A stretch of 64,000 nt of DNA, from the NCBI GenBank assembly GCA_964017155.1, contig OZ024858.1, positions 28,929,687 to 28,993,686 of the forward strand. Reading direction: 5' to 3'. The notes under the pieces are model-generated. The model searched no databases and had not been told where the DNA came from. It saw only the letters and a list, made by a program, of their open reading frames with translations. The DNA is from Oasisia sp. SBJ-2009 (lineage: Eukaryota; Annelida; Polychaeta; Sabellida; Siboglinidae). The first letter of the stretch is position 1. Each line of letters begins with the position of its first letter. Below, piece by piece: positions 27,048 through 39,900 of this stretch. The position numbers and the translations under genes are program-made.

Positions 27048-27720
27048 AGCAACAGAAAACGTCAGATGTCTTTGTGGAGTTAAGTTTATTAATTGGATTG
27101 TTCACTGTAATACTGGCTAATTCGTTATAACAAGTTAAACAGTCGCATGCTTCATATGAATTAACTCCCCAGAAAACTCTTTCTGGAGCTCCGTGTAAGA
27201 AGTCATCCACCCTTTATTGTGCAACGTTTCATCTTCCCGCCGCTAGAGGTCTAACAGCGGTTCGTTATAACCCGTAGATGGCGCCACTAATATCACTAAA
27301 TACCTAAAAAAAATGTGTGTACATTGTATTATTATTGGGTTTATATATACCTTGTTTTTTCTTATCCATCATATTCCGTTAATACCCCTTTGTTGACGTT
27401 ACGCACAGAATAATCACATTACTGGGAAAGGAAAAGAAAACAACATACTAAAAATAAGTCTAAGTTGCCAGCTAGGTCAGGACCGCCTAGCAGGTCTAGG
27501 ACTAGGTCTAGGATTAGCCTCACTAGGTAGTGTGATTGTGAGTAATTTATGCTGCCTTTCGCAGGATCTCACATAATACATGCACGCCTTTAGTTAGATA
27601 TATTGATAACTAGAGGCAAATGATTCAACGTAATTAAAACGGAACTTTTTCAATGGCACTATCCGCCTTAGTTGATGTGTAATCGTGGTCTGAACCCTGA
27701 CTCTAAAATTTATAAACGTG
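27048..27720. other. Intergenic upstream of FNIP
   Basis: No gene recognised. The short AGGTCTAGGACTAGGTCTAG cluster at about 27497-27517 is a local imperfect repeat. Confidence 0.45.
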
Positions 27721-27736
27721 ACGTTCCTGAAGTCAG

Positions 27737-27839
27737 CCAATCACCTTCCGGTACATAGATCGGTCGCGAGCACGGTACAAAAGCCAATCGCCGATCGTTT
27801 AATAACATGCTGTTCGGGCGACCTTGTTTTATCATGTGA
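27737..27839 (+). promoter_or_regulatory. Candidate FNIP promoter: two CCAAT boxes and an M-box
   Basis: CCAAT boxes at 27737-27741 and 27784-27788, then TCATGTGA at 27832-27839. The last is the classic M-box bound by the MITF/TFEB/TFE3 family in animals. The start codon lies 51 bp after it, so the 5' UTR is short if these are the core elements. No TATA box is evident. Inferred from position and motif only. Confidence 0.45.
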
Positions 27840-27889
27840 CAGTTACCAGACTGTTCGTAGACTATGTAACAACACAATGTTAGACGATC

Positions 27890-27975
27890 ATGGCGTTGTT
27901 TGCGAGAATATTTAGCTCCCGGAAAAATTCTAATCGTTGTCACAATATATGGGACGGAAACGACAAGTCAAAACG
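27890..27975 (+). CDS. FNIP: FNIP coding exon 1
   Basis: Encodes [20 protein letters not shown] and nine more residues, like the basic N-terminus of vertebrate FNIP (start M, then LFxKLFSKR). It ends ...AAACG before GTAAGG. The two left-over bases CG join the T of exon 2 to give Arg and then Trp-Thr-Ser-Pro, so the phase matches. The adjacent longer frame in another register is a shadow. Confidence 0.82.
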
Positions 27976-30900
27976 GTAAGGGTTATTTCATTGACGAAAT
28001 ATTATTTCCACTCACCCGCTCTCGGGCATTGGCTTCTCTCGGTGGGCACTTTGCCAGAATAAATCGACGGCACGTGATTAGTTTCACATGCTTTTGTTTA
28101 TTTTCTTGTTTAACATGTTTACGATCTATATTGGTGTGGGGCTTATGTCCGATATACGTGTATTGAACCGGCATATTACGCTATTACATCCACAGTTGTT
28201 TACAAATCCTGTAGTTCTGACAGTGTAGTGTCAGACCAGTATATGTTGCCTGGTCTCGGTATATGAAATATGTCTTGTTGGCTGGTGAGTCACCAGGACT
28301 TCCTATTGTACTATCATTATGAATGATTAACAGACATATTTCCGCATTAGTTACGAATATTTATCTCAGGCTAAAGACAAGCATACACCTCAAAGAACAG
28401 CTAGACTTAAGAAAAGATTACCATAATCATCACAACATTGATGTTGGCTGATCAATAGAAGAAGAAATGTAAACATTCCCTTGCTACAATTTACAAAGTG
28501 GCTGAATACCTTGATCTGTACATGTGAAAAACAAACTATTATGTCAATAATCTATCGTTCAGTCTAGTCAACCTTAGGAATTCCTATGTGCCTGATATTT
28601 TAGCTGAGTTAATGTTCAAAGCATAGTGTAGTAAGTCTACACTGTACAGTGGCCCCTATGGTTTATTGCTCACTATCTAAATTGCAATTTACCAGCTAGC
28701 TGGCGTAAGACCACATTTGCATTTTCCATAGGCGACCATTATAACGTTTCCTTCATTTCCTATTAATCTTGATCAGCTCTCTTATTGACAATTTCACAGA
28801 ATATTTACCCTCCATAGACAGAGGTTCAGTGAAAAATTCGTGAACTTTTAATACCTCAGGCTCCCACAAAGTTCATTCAAACCTTACACCCTCCATTTCT
28901 GCTTGAACCACCCACGGATTGCCCCTGATTACATCACCAAGCAAAATGACAAATGTATTAATACGCAGAAATGCACCGAATGACAGCTGTCGTAATTTGA
29001 CAGCTCTGATGTCACGCTGCACAAAAGCGTCATTTATAATCACTCCACACTACATATGTGCTCACAGTAATTCAGACAACGTGCATAATGCTGCTTTTAT
29101 AAGGTACTCTGCGGCCGGGGAATGGCGGACGTGCACCTTTTGGTAGTCTTACGCCAGCTAGGTACACCTGATATCTCTCCACAGCTGTGTGACATCCTGT
29201 CAGTAACGGACCTCAGTAACTTCCCTAACACCTCATTTGGGCACCCTAATTGTTAATAATAGTCCACTCATTGTGGAGTCCATTCTTCTCTTTGTGGTTC
29301 TGACTCAGCTCCAAATGATTCTGAGTCCAATAATGACTCCATTAAATTACGTCCAAACCATTCCAGTTCCACCGAATTTAAGACAATTACAACCCGGGTT
29401 CTGACTTCGATATTGGAATGTCCATAGTAGTGTAATTGATGATTCCATTTCCCTGCTTCCTTCTGTGGGATATTTATTTAAGTTGGATTACACTCCTAAC
29501 AATTCAGTACTTATTATTTAGTGCTGACATCAGGTTGATTTAAGGGACCAGCTAACAGAGAAAGTGAGTTTATTGACAGGTTCAGATGGCTTGTGGAGTT
29601 GAACCAGTGTCCTACAGATGGGTTGTTTAATGTTTGTCTCAGTCATGCTATATCTTGGGTCTTATACATTGCAGACGTTATCAACAACGTGGCACCTCAT
29701 AACTAGTTATAACTGTGCTTTTAGAACAATACTGTTTGCACTATTTCTGTCACTACTGCTGTAAGTGCTGTTTGTTATTTTTTACCAAATATAAGAAGAA
29801 AATACTGATAAGTAAATAGTTATTGTGAGAACTGTTTACAAAGAACTCTTACAAAATGTAAATATAGTCGAATGGCTGCTCAAAGGTCAGATTCAGAAAC
29901 AGCTGCCTCATTCGTGGGAGTATGTTCAAAGTAATACTAAACTGTACATTTGCATTGGTAAGTTGGTATGTAGGCTATAATGCAGCATGCCTTAGTAGAT
30001 TTGTTTCAATTTTTATGTAATGTGCCATTAACTAAACTAAGTGTGGTGAATAAATTGGTTCCCAAAAAACATGCCAATGGGTGATTCATGTGTATTCACA
30101 TTCATTCCAAATTCACAGCATAATTAATTTTGTGACATTTAATGTGGATTGTATTCATGAGCTGTTGGACTGGTTGAAAGACAGGTCACATGACAGAGGT
30201 TTATGGATGCATAGTCATGTGATTTATTGGTGAGAAGGGGTCAGTAGGCTCTTTGTCATCATGTTTAGTAGTGACCCAGGCCCCCAAGTGACCCAACATA
30301 CACGCAAGATTATATCTTGAACTTGATTTATCCGTTCATATTGTGAATCCTTAATTTATGTTACCATCGGAATTATTGTGAATTATATCAGTTGAATGTT
30401 CGTAAGTAACAGATGATTTTTGTGTGTAAAAAATTTAGTTATTGTATAGGGATGTTAGGAACATGTAATGGAATAACAAAATGTATAATATATATATATT
30501 GTTGTGTGTTTCTAGTGATTGTTTTTTGCTAACGCACAAAGCAGCAACTCAGTACCTTAAGTAAGACCAGTGATGTTCTCTCCAAGTAGTAATCATAATG
30601 CTATATTATATAGTTGTTATTAATTTATAACATGGTACACATCTAATAATAATATATTTATTTTATTTTATAAAGCCCCATATAGCCAGAATATACTTCC
30701 ATTTGAAGAAGCATAAAAATACATTGGTAAAATATAAATATTTAAAATGTACATAACAAATTAAGTGTGTATGGTAAAGAAAATCTTAAGTGATAATAAT
30801 AAATAAATAACTAAATAATGCTTCTAAAAATCCTAATGTATAACATAAGCATATATAAAATTATAATAAACAATTAGCAATAAATGAATAGATAAAATAA

Positions 30901-33900
30901 TATTTGAATAATAAAATAGCTTGATAAGTTAATAATAAAGTAAGATGCTAAAATCGAATTGTATTTTAAAAAGTATAATTATGTATAAACTAAATTCATT
31001 ACGTTACACAGAACAAGTAGTCTACAAATGCAGCCTTAAAAAGATGTTTAAAAAAAATTAGAATTCAGTTGTTGCAGAACCTTGTTTACCACAGTAATGA
31101 CATAAATGTACATAACAATGCAAAGAAATAAATATGGTTCCAGAATGGTAGCACTACATGTAAACACACTGTAGAATTACACAATAACTTCTACTGCAAT
31201 ACCCCCCCCCCCAGTTATTCAAGTTTCACACATCATGTGCCGCTGACACATGCCGTGTTTAAACAACAATCCGTCAGTCAAGACTGCCTCATTTATCTGT
31301 GTAAGTTCCTGTATATCTCTGAGTGAGTTGCTTCACACTGACTTGTGTCACGCCTCAAGGCACATGAGTCCTTTTGTTGTGTTTGCCGTAAGGATTACGC
31401 ACATGCGGAAGTGGGTCAGTGTTTTTCTCGAGCACATGACTCGTGATCTTGTGGCCTTGTGTACTTGCCGGTCATCTGGCAGCATGCCACCTGTCACAAT
31501 GTTGTCATATGATCTCGGTATGACAGTCCACGAGTCTACCTGGGACTGCTATAGAGAGTTGCTATGCTTGTGACGACTGCACCATGTGGTTGTATTTCAA
31601 GGGCTTGCTATGTTTCATATTCGTAACATCCTATTTTCTGCGCCAGCGAGCACATGCAGAAGGTATGTCGGGAGAAGATGTGTGCGTTTTTTGTAGCTGG
31701 AATATTTCCTGAGTTCCTTTGTGGTTTGTATTACACGGGTGGGATGGTGTGTGTTTGCGACTCTTTGACTCTGTGCTGTATCTCTGTGATAAGTCTAAGA
31801 TCATAAGATGTAAGCCATAAATACTCATTACACACATTCAAATTCTAAAAGTGTATTAATGTAACTTGTTCAAAACAGCACATTTACAATAAAGAAACTG
31901 TTTGAGTAACATAATAAGTAGTAATTTTAGTATATGGCCAAGTTGATTCAAAAATATATTTTTAGCCAGTCAAAAGTGGCTAGCAAATCAGTGAGACAGG
32001 TAAACAAGCAGTTCGTACATTATTGGAACACAGGTAAGTAAACACTGTGTGACATCAGGGACAGTTCCTGGTGACCTTCCGCATTTGACAGGTGGACATG
32101 GAGTATGAACGACCTCAGGAAGGTGTTAGGTATAATACATTCATTGTGTGTATTCCTGTAATTAAATGCTTTTTCTACATACAGTTAATTAATGTGTAGT
32201 TTTTTTAACAATACGCTGATGCACAAGGCAATTGAATGTTTTGACAGTGCATAGATTTGGCAGAAGTAAGCTTCTTAGACCCCAAAATGTCTGAGTGTCT
32301 TGGATGAGGGTTTATGTGGCAGTGCATGAAAGCTGCTTTGTTCAAATCAAATCAATTAAATCAAGTTTTATTTCATAACAACAACAAGAATACATTATAC
32401 ATGTACATGAGCAATCAAAACAAAAAAGTATTGTTACGGGTGGTCACATGGCACATAATGTGCTGTCTTCCTGTGACCCGGGATCAGGGTGGGTCAGTGC
32501 ACTGTGTGACAAGATGGGTCAGTGCACTGTGTGACAAGATGGGTCATTGCACTGTGTGACAAGATGGGTCATTGCACTGTGTGACAAGATGGACTGTGCT
32601 TGTAGTTGGACGTCTCCCTCCTTTGACAAGGACAGCGTGCGAGTGGTGATCTTCCGTGACCATGACATCAAGGGTCGCTCCCTCATCTACGACTCCAGCG
32701 TCGTTGTGCCCATCGTCGACCGACAGGTTTGTAATAACTTTGTAACGACTTCAAAATCTCTGCATTGACTGTCACTCTGTAGTACATGTGTACAGTAGTT
32801 GTATTAAAAAGTTGTGTTTTACTATCCAGAGCTCTTCATATGGTATGACCAGTTGAACTATACATTTAAATGTATTTAAATACAAATAATTTTGAGGGAT
32901 TCAAATACAAATACTTTAAAATGCAAATGTATTTAAATACAAATACATTGAAAAGTATTTCAAATACTTTTCAAATACTTTTCATTTTCAGGATACATTA
33001 CTATATAGGCAAAAGAAACAAAACCATATATAAAAGAGTTCGAGACATCTAGTTTATTGCTAATTTAGCTTAGTAGTAACTTACATGAACATAGTGGAGG
33101 AAAGAACTGGTTGAAAAAGTATTTTAAAAAGTATTTGAAATATCAAATACTTTAGGAAAGTATTTAAATACAACTACTTTCAATTCCTAAATGTCAAATA
33201 CAAATACTTAAAAAAAAGGATTTAAATATTTTCAAATACAAATGTATTTGACACCATGTCTGAGTCCAGTTCACTTTTATCAATTCATATACAATTCCAG
33301 TTCATGTGTAATTACCAAGGATCACTTCAATTAAGCTCAGTTTACCCACAAAAAAGATATCGGTTCAAATTCAGTTCATTTAACTTTATTCAGTTCAAAA
33401 TTGGTCTCTTAACTCTGTTGTAACCTTATTGTGTATTTGGTGCTTATTTTCATAATTTATCTAATATTACACTGAAAATTTATAGCCAACATCCTGACAT
33501 AGACATGAAGTTGAATACAATTTATTGTAATGTTACGTGATGACAAAGAAATGTTACGCCAATGCCGACAACTATATGCTAGGGGTAATACGCTATTGCG
33601 GAAATGTTACATGTGTTCCACGGAAGTGAAGCTGACATTGCTTAGAACTTTCTGTTCTCCCATGTATACTGCTCAGATGTGGTGGAATTACACAGTAGCA
33701 AGTATACATAAACTTCATGTGGCTTACAATAATGTGTTTTGCTTATTGCTAAATCAGCCTAAATATTGCAGTGCCTCCACCATGTTTGTAGAATACCACG
33801 TACCAGATAATAAAGCTGTAATTAGAAACCTTGTATATAAATTCATGCAGAGTCTTGATGCCTCCTATAATAAGTTGGTAATTGCAATTATCAACAGTGA

Positions 33901-36900
33901 TATAAAATGGCAATCCAGGATAAGATGACATTGGATCAAAATGTTGTATATACGTAATAGTTTATGATTGAATGTACCATTGTGCAATGTTTTTTCTATT
34001 TACCATGTGCAATACTTTTATATTTTTCTAGTCACTTGTATTTTTTTAATGTTTATGTGGACATCTGTATGACAGTCTGAAATAAATATATTGAATTGAA
34101 TTGAAAAATATACTTTAAACATCAAGGATATATATATATATTAAAAAACTGTCCGCCAACATAAGTGGCGTCTGCTTGCCAGGTAAATCAACAATCTAGC
34201 AATGGTTTGATGCTGACTGTTTACGCACTCAGAGAGGCTGAGCTAGGCCTAGATGTGTTATTGTTTGTGCTACTTTCCACATCACATCAGTCAAATCTTT
34301 CTGACACAGGCGTGTTTTTAGAGTTTTGTAATAAACACTGGTTTTGGATGTTCACTGAATTCATCACTTGACTTATCGTGACTTAATCTGACTTGTGTGT
34401 TTGACTTGTGTGTTTGACTTGTGTGTCGTCACAGTAAACTGGAACAATGTGTCCTGTGTCCTTTTTCCTGCAGTGAACACTGGTGACATTGTGTTTGTAG
34501 GCATAAATTGTTGGTATTGTCAGTATTTTTTTCAAGTAGTTTATGTAAGTTTTTACCGCCTGTCACGGAGACAAATGTCCCAGATAATACGGGCCCCCTT
34601 GAGACATTCTTAGTCATCCACCTTGTGGGTTTTTACCACAAAGGTTTATTGCCTGTGGTAGACACAAGTGAAGACACCCTGTGTAGATGATGTCTGGTTA
34701 CTGTTGTGGCTGGAATTCCATCCCGTTCTGCTCGTGGAATGTTTAGCTGTAGCAATAACAATGGGTGTTCTAACCAATGCAGTAACTGGTGCCAATTATT
34801 ACAAGCAAAATGTTGTATTTGTAAAAAGAATATTGATTGACTGGTTTTGGAATTTATTCCACAATTTTTGTTCCACATAAAATTAAATAGTCAATGGTTA
34901 CAAAACTTATGTTGATAAAAGTTAATTATTATCTTCATAACATTGACAGTACTTGAACACACCTATCAAAACTGCCGTCTTACACAAGTTCTACAGCTTG
35001 GTGATAAACATTTCACAAATCGTGCATATACTTTTTGAATAAAATGTGTATGTATTGCATGTTTAATTGTAATCAAAATGGTATAATATTAACTATGTAT
35101 CGAACTTAATTAGAAACATAATTGAAACTAGAAACACTGTCTATGAGTATTATTTTGTGTTTTTAAATTGAGTGCTATTGTTAATAAAATTGTGAAAATT
35201 TACATTTGTGTCGTAGCCCTGCCAGAAATGGTTTGGGAAGACAACACCGTGTGGGAAGGAGAGAGAGGGGAAGGCGGGGAAGGATTCACCCAACCTGACG
35301 GTCAAACACACGGTGAGTGGAGGGAAGGGAGCAGCCACTGAATGAGTCAGGGAGCAGTCCTTGAAGGAGTCAGGGAGTTTGGAGAGCAGGTACAGCTAGA
35401 CTACAAGGGGGTAGTATTGTTTCATAGTCAGGCTGTCCTTCACAAGTCAAGGCCCAGAGTGAGCTGTCAGCGTGTCATATTTATTATTAATATAACAAGT
35501 ATTTCTAAAGCACTATATATTATATCAGTGTGAAATATGTATGACATATGGTCAGGGCTGAAAGATTTTGGTGTCATATATTACAGGCCCTTGTGGTTTT
35601 AATGTTTATGTTGAAACTCCTTTGCTAGAAAAACTCTCAGTCACAGGTGAAGCTTGAACAACAAATGGGTGTTACTGTTAGTAGAGATGTCGCAAACTGT
35701 ACGCTCCGTGATTGATGCCATGTTGTGGATTTGTGGTATAAGTAGTATATCATGACTTATCTGCAAGTACGGTGTAACTACATTATTGCCAGTTTATAAG
35801 TTGGCTAGTAATTGATTGATTACTATATGTCCGTCCATGCATGTGTGTGCATTTGGTTTGGTAGTTTTTCACTTGTTTTGTATGAACAGGCGTAATAGCT
35901 ACTACATGTAATAGGTTAGTTGACTCTTGACAGGTCAGGAACATTATTTTTTTCAGTTGTTGCTATATCTGCAATAGTTGACTGTCATGATGTCATGATT
36001 AGGATGATTATGTGGGTTGATTGTTATAATGCAGATAAAGTATTGTGAAATAAATGATTGTGAGTTTAATATTATGACAGTCTGAAGTAAATTTGTCTTT
36101 TACTTCACTTTGTTTTGTCAGACATTTTAATCGACTAATAATAGTTCTTGCGGTCGGCTTAATAATATTGGCTTTAATTAGATAATAAAAACAATTAAGA
36201 AACTGGATCACCAGTCCATTCAAAGTTGTTTGAATAATGTTTTGATTTAATTATTTTAAAGTAATTTTTTTGTTTTTACTTCATTAGAAATTTGTCTCTT
36301 GTTTGAATGTGTACATTTGACGTACAATGAGCCCTCCCTGTCTGTGGTTGCAGCCCCTGCGTCAGTTGTCAGACACAAAGATGTTGGGAGAGATGATGTT
36401 TGGGTCAGTAGCTATGGCCTATCGTGGCACTACACTCAAGGTTCACTCCATCAGGTATGGCTTCTGTCGCATTTTCTCTCTTTCTCCCTCTCTCTCTCCC
36501 ACTGTCCAATTTAATCGTAGCAGTCGCCAGCAGGCACATTGTTTTAAAAACAATTCATGTGTACTTCCATGTTTTAATCCTGCAGCAAATGTTAAACTTT
36601 AATCTGATTGGTTAAAAATATATTCACTGCATGGCTTCATCGTGATGATCGTGATAAGAAGTACCAAAAATTGAGTGCGATACTGAGTTTGACTACAAAA
36701 CTGCATGGCAATATGGCCATGTAAACCATATGCATTTCGAAATGTTAACACTTGCTAGTGATGCTTCATTGTTATTACGTGCGAAGTGCCAAAATATATT
36801 GCCATTATTGGATGACAGTGTTTTGTGGTGTATAGTTTAAATGTGCTGCTGTATTTCGATGAATTCAGGCATTTTGGCCATGAAAGGAACTTGATTCAGG

Positions 36901-39900
36901 GGTTCTGACCACGAGATCATTAACAGTATCACTTTTATAACTGCGTGCATTCAAGGTCATGTAGAAATTATCAGTGTTTAAATTATTAGCGTGCAAAGTC
37001 TGATGATTGGATAAAAAATATATTATATAGTATAAACTAATATATTCTAAATTTGACTGCCATCAATTGTCAAGTGTCATCTGTAAACATGACATTCATA
37101 CAGAAATACCCAAACAAATTGAATAGATAACTCAAATACTTTAAAACAATAATAATAATAATAATAATAATAATAGTATAACAGCATTTCTGTGCACTAA
37201 ATCTGGCAACTAAACCCATTCTGAGGCACATTACAACAATATCATTATAAAGGTTTCCTTTAAAAACGTTATACAAGGTTACCATTTGGACAGTGACAAT
37301 GTTAGGATATAATCCCAAATAGATTGTATTGTGTCACTGTTGCAGGACGCCGCCACAGATCATGGTGACGGAGGTGTTTATTGTGTCGAGGACTAGCAGG
37401 GAACACACTGGGTACGTACACGACTCATCATCATCATTGTGCAGCCATGGTGTCCCGTGGTTGGGCGAAGGCCTCAACATGCTGCTTCCATGTCTGCCTG
37501 TCTTGTGTTATCCTTTGCCAGATGGTACCCTTCCAGTAGTCGTGTAGTTCGTCTCTCCATCATCTCGCCAGTCTTTCTCTAGATCATTTCCCCTTGTATG
37601 GTTTCCAGGTGGTGATCCACGCGATGTCTATCGGTTATCTCTTTTTCCGCTCTGCCCAGGTTCACCTCGTCTTCTGACTTGTTCAATCATGTCTGTGACC
37701 ATTGTCTTTTCTCTTAACCAGATGTTGGTTTTTCTGTCCCGATATGTCATGTTTAACATACTCCTTTCCATATTTGTATGTGTGGCTGCTAGGTTGTTCT
37801 TTGCTTGGCTGCTGAGTGCCCATCTTTCCGCGCCATATGTCATTGCTGGAAGTACGCCTCAGTTGTAGACGTGTCTCTTCAAGCGTGTCTTATTTTACTC
37901 TTGACCTACATGACTGTTCTTGTGTAATTTGTTATCTTAAAATGCATCATTTAAATTCTGCATTTCTCTGTGATTTGTGGAATTGCCTATTGACATCTGT
38001 TGTATGTTCAGATGTGACACTTATTTTGTGTCATTCTGAGTGTAGCATCAACTGTTACTACCAAATAGATGTACATGACAATGGTCTCTCTGTGACAGGG
38101 GACATGAGAGCTTTGATGGTCTGAGCACGGGGACCGAGTCCAGTTGCCCACGACAACCCAGTAGCTGTGAGAGTATGGACAGCACGGACCAGTGCATAGG
38201 TAGGACCATTGTTTCCGTGAGGACCACCTAGTTACATAACTGTGATATTTCAAAGTGTGTGCAGCAGCAATCTAGTCATTCCAGAATGTGTGTTTTAAAA
38301 ATCACTGGGCTGATGTAATACGCTAATAGCAGTATCACACAATGCGTTTTATCTATATTTTCATTGATATAATTTATTAACTGCATATGTTAAGTTTATC
38401 AGTGGAGTTGGTTAATTTGTTAAGAACATTTCTGTAAAGTCTGATATGGTTATAAAGCAAAATGTTTACTGCTGTAACTTGCAGTGAATGTTGTTACAGT
38501 TCACAGTCTCGCAGTGAATGTTATTACAGCTCACATTCCCACAGTGAATGTTATTACAATTCACAGTTGCACAGTGAATGTTGTTGTTACAGTTCACAGT
38601 CTCGCAGTGAATGTTGTTATTACAGCTCAACAGTCTCACAGTGAATGTTGTTGTTACAGTTCACAGTCTCGCAGTGAATGTTGTTGTTACAGCTCAACAG
38701 TCTCACAGTGAATGTTGTTGTTACAGCTCACGGTCTCGCAGTGAATGTTGTTGTTACAGCTCACGGCCTCGCAGTGAATGTTGTTGTTACAGCTCACGGT
38801 CTCGCAGTGAATGTTGTTGTTACAGTTCACAGTCTCACAGTGAATATTGTTACAGCTCACGGTCTCGCAGTTAATGTTGTTACAGTTCACAGTCTCACAG
38901 TGAATATTGTTACAGTTCATGGTCTCGCAGTGAATGTTGTTGTTACAGTTCACAGTCTCACAGTGAATATTGTTACAGCTCACAGTCTCGCTGTGAATGT
39001 GCCGATGAGTCAGGAGGCTCTAGAAGATGGAGAGAACGAAGACAGCGGCTTCTCGGCCTCAGGTCTATTTTGCTATTCATACTAGTTATATATATAACTG
39101 CCAACACAGTTCATTTAACTTGTCAGAAAAATTGCGTGTTCAGTTTGTTTCTGATCTCAGTCAGTATTGTAAACATTGACTTGTATTATTAAGTATAGTA
39201 ACTGTTTTATGAGTACTACATCCTTATAGTTATAGAATACTTTAATTTCTCACTGACTTATGAGTTGGCCCAGTCAAAGCCAAAGCTGATTTACTGGAAG
39301 ACTCGGATCTTACATCCTTTGTTTTGAAAAGATTGTTTATATACACTTATATAATTTTACAAGAGTTTTGAACTGTGCGATCCTGTAAAAGGTTTTAATT
39401 CATCCCGCCTTGACCTTGACCTTGCCCTGTGTTTGCAGTGACCTCTAGCTGCAGCAGTTTCAACCTGTCGTATCCATCGCCCGGTAGCTCCAGTAGTCTT
39501 GGCTCCGCCTCCTTTACCTGTCGCCAGCGACGATATCGTCGTAACCAGGCAACGTCACTTGAACACAACCTGGCAAAGCGATGTTCTGACGAAACGATCT
39601 CAGTGGTGAGTGATAGGAAACTGGGACTGACATAAATTATTTAAAATAATATTTTCTGTGTAAATAAGCTACTAACTCTTTACTTCATAGACCGTTCAAA
39701 ACCGCCCAGTAAACTCATAGTTAGTGGGCCTTACATTTACCGCGATCGGATTCTTTTTTTACAGCCAGCTATAACTGCTGTTCTAAGCTCTGTAGGTCAC
39801 AGAAATATGTGCTGTAGCCATATTGTGAAAAATTGTTTTCCTTTGCGAATTAAGTGGGTTTATTTAGAAGGGTGTTGAAGGGCATTCATCTAGGTGACCT

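Larger units (their letters stand above)
27976..32605. other. FNIP intron 1
   Basis: 4.6 kb. Contains a CACGTG E-box at 28071-28076, a 458-bp MITE (28700-29157), an AT-rich dispersed repeat (30640-31075), a short poly-C at about 31203-31212, a minus-strand LINE tail (32335-32400) and a 25-bp minisatellite against exon 2. No other gene recognised. Confidence 0.7.
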
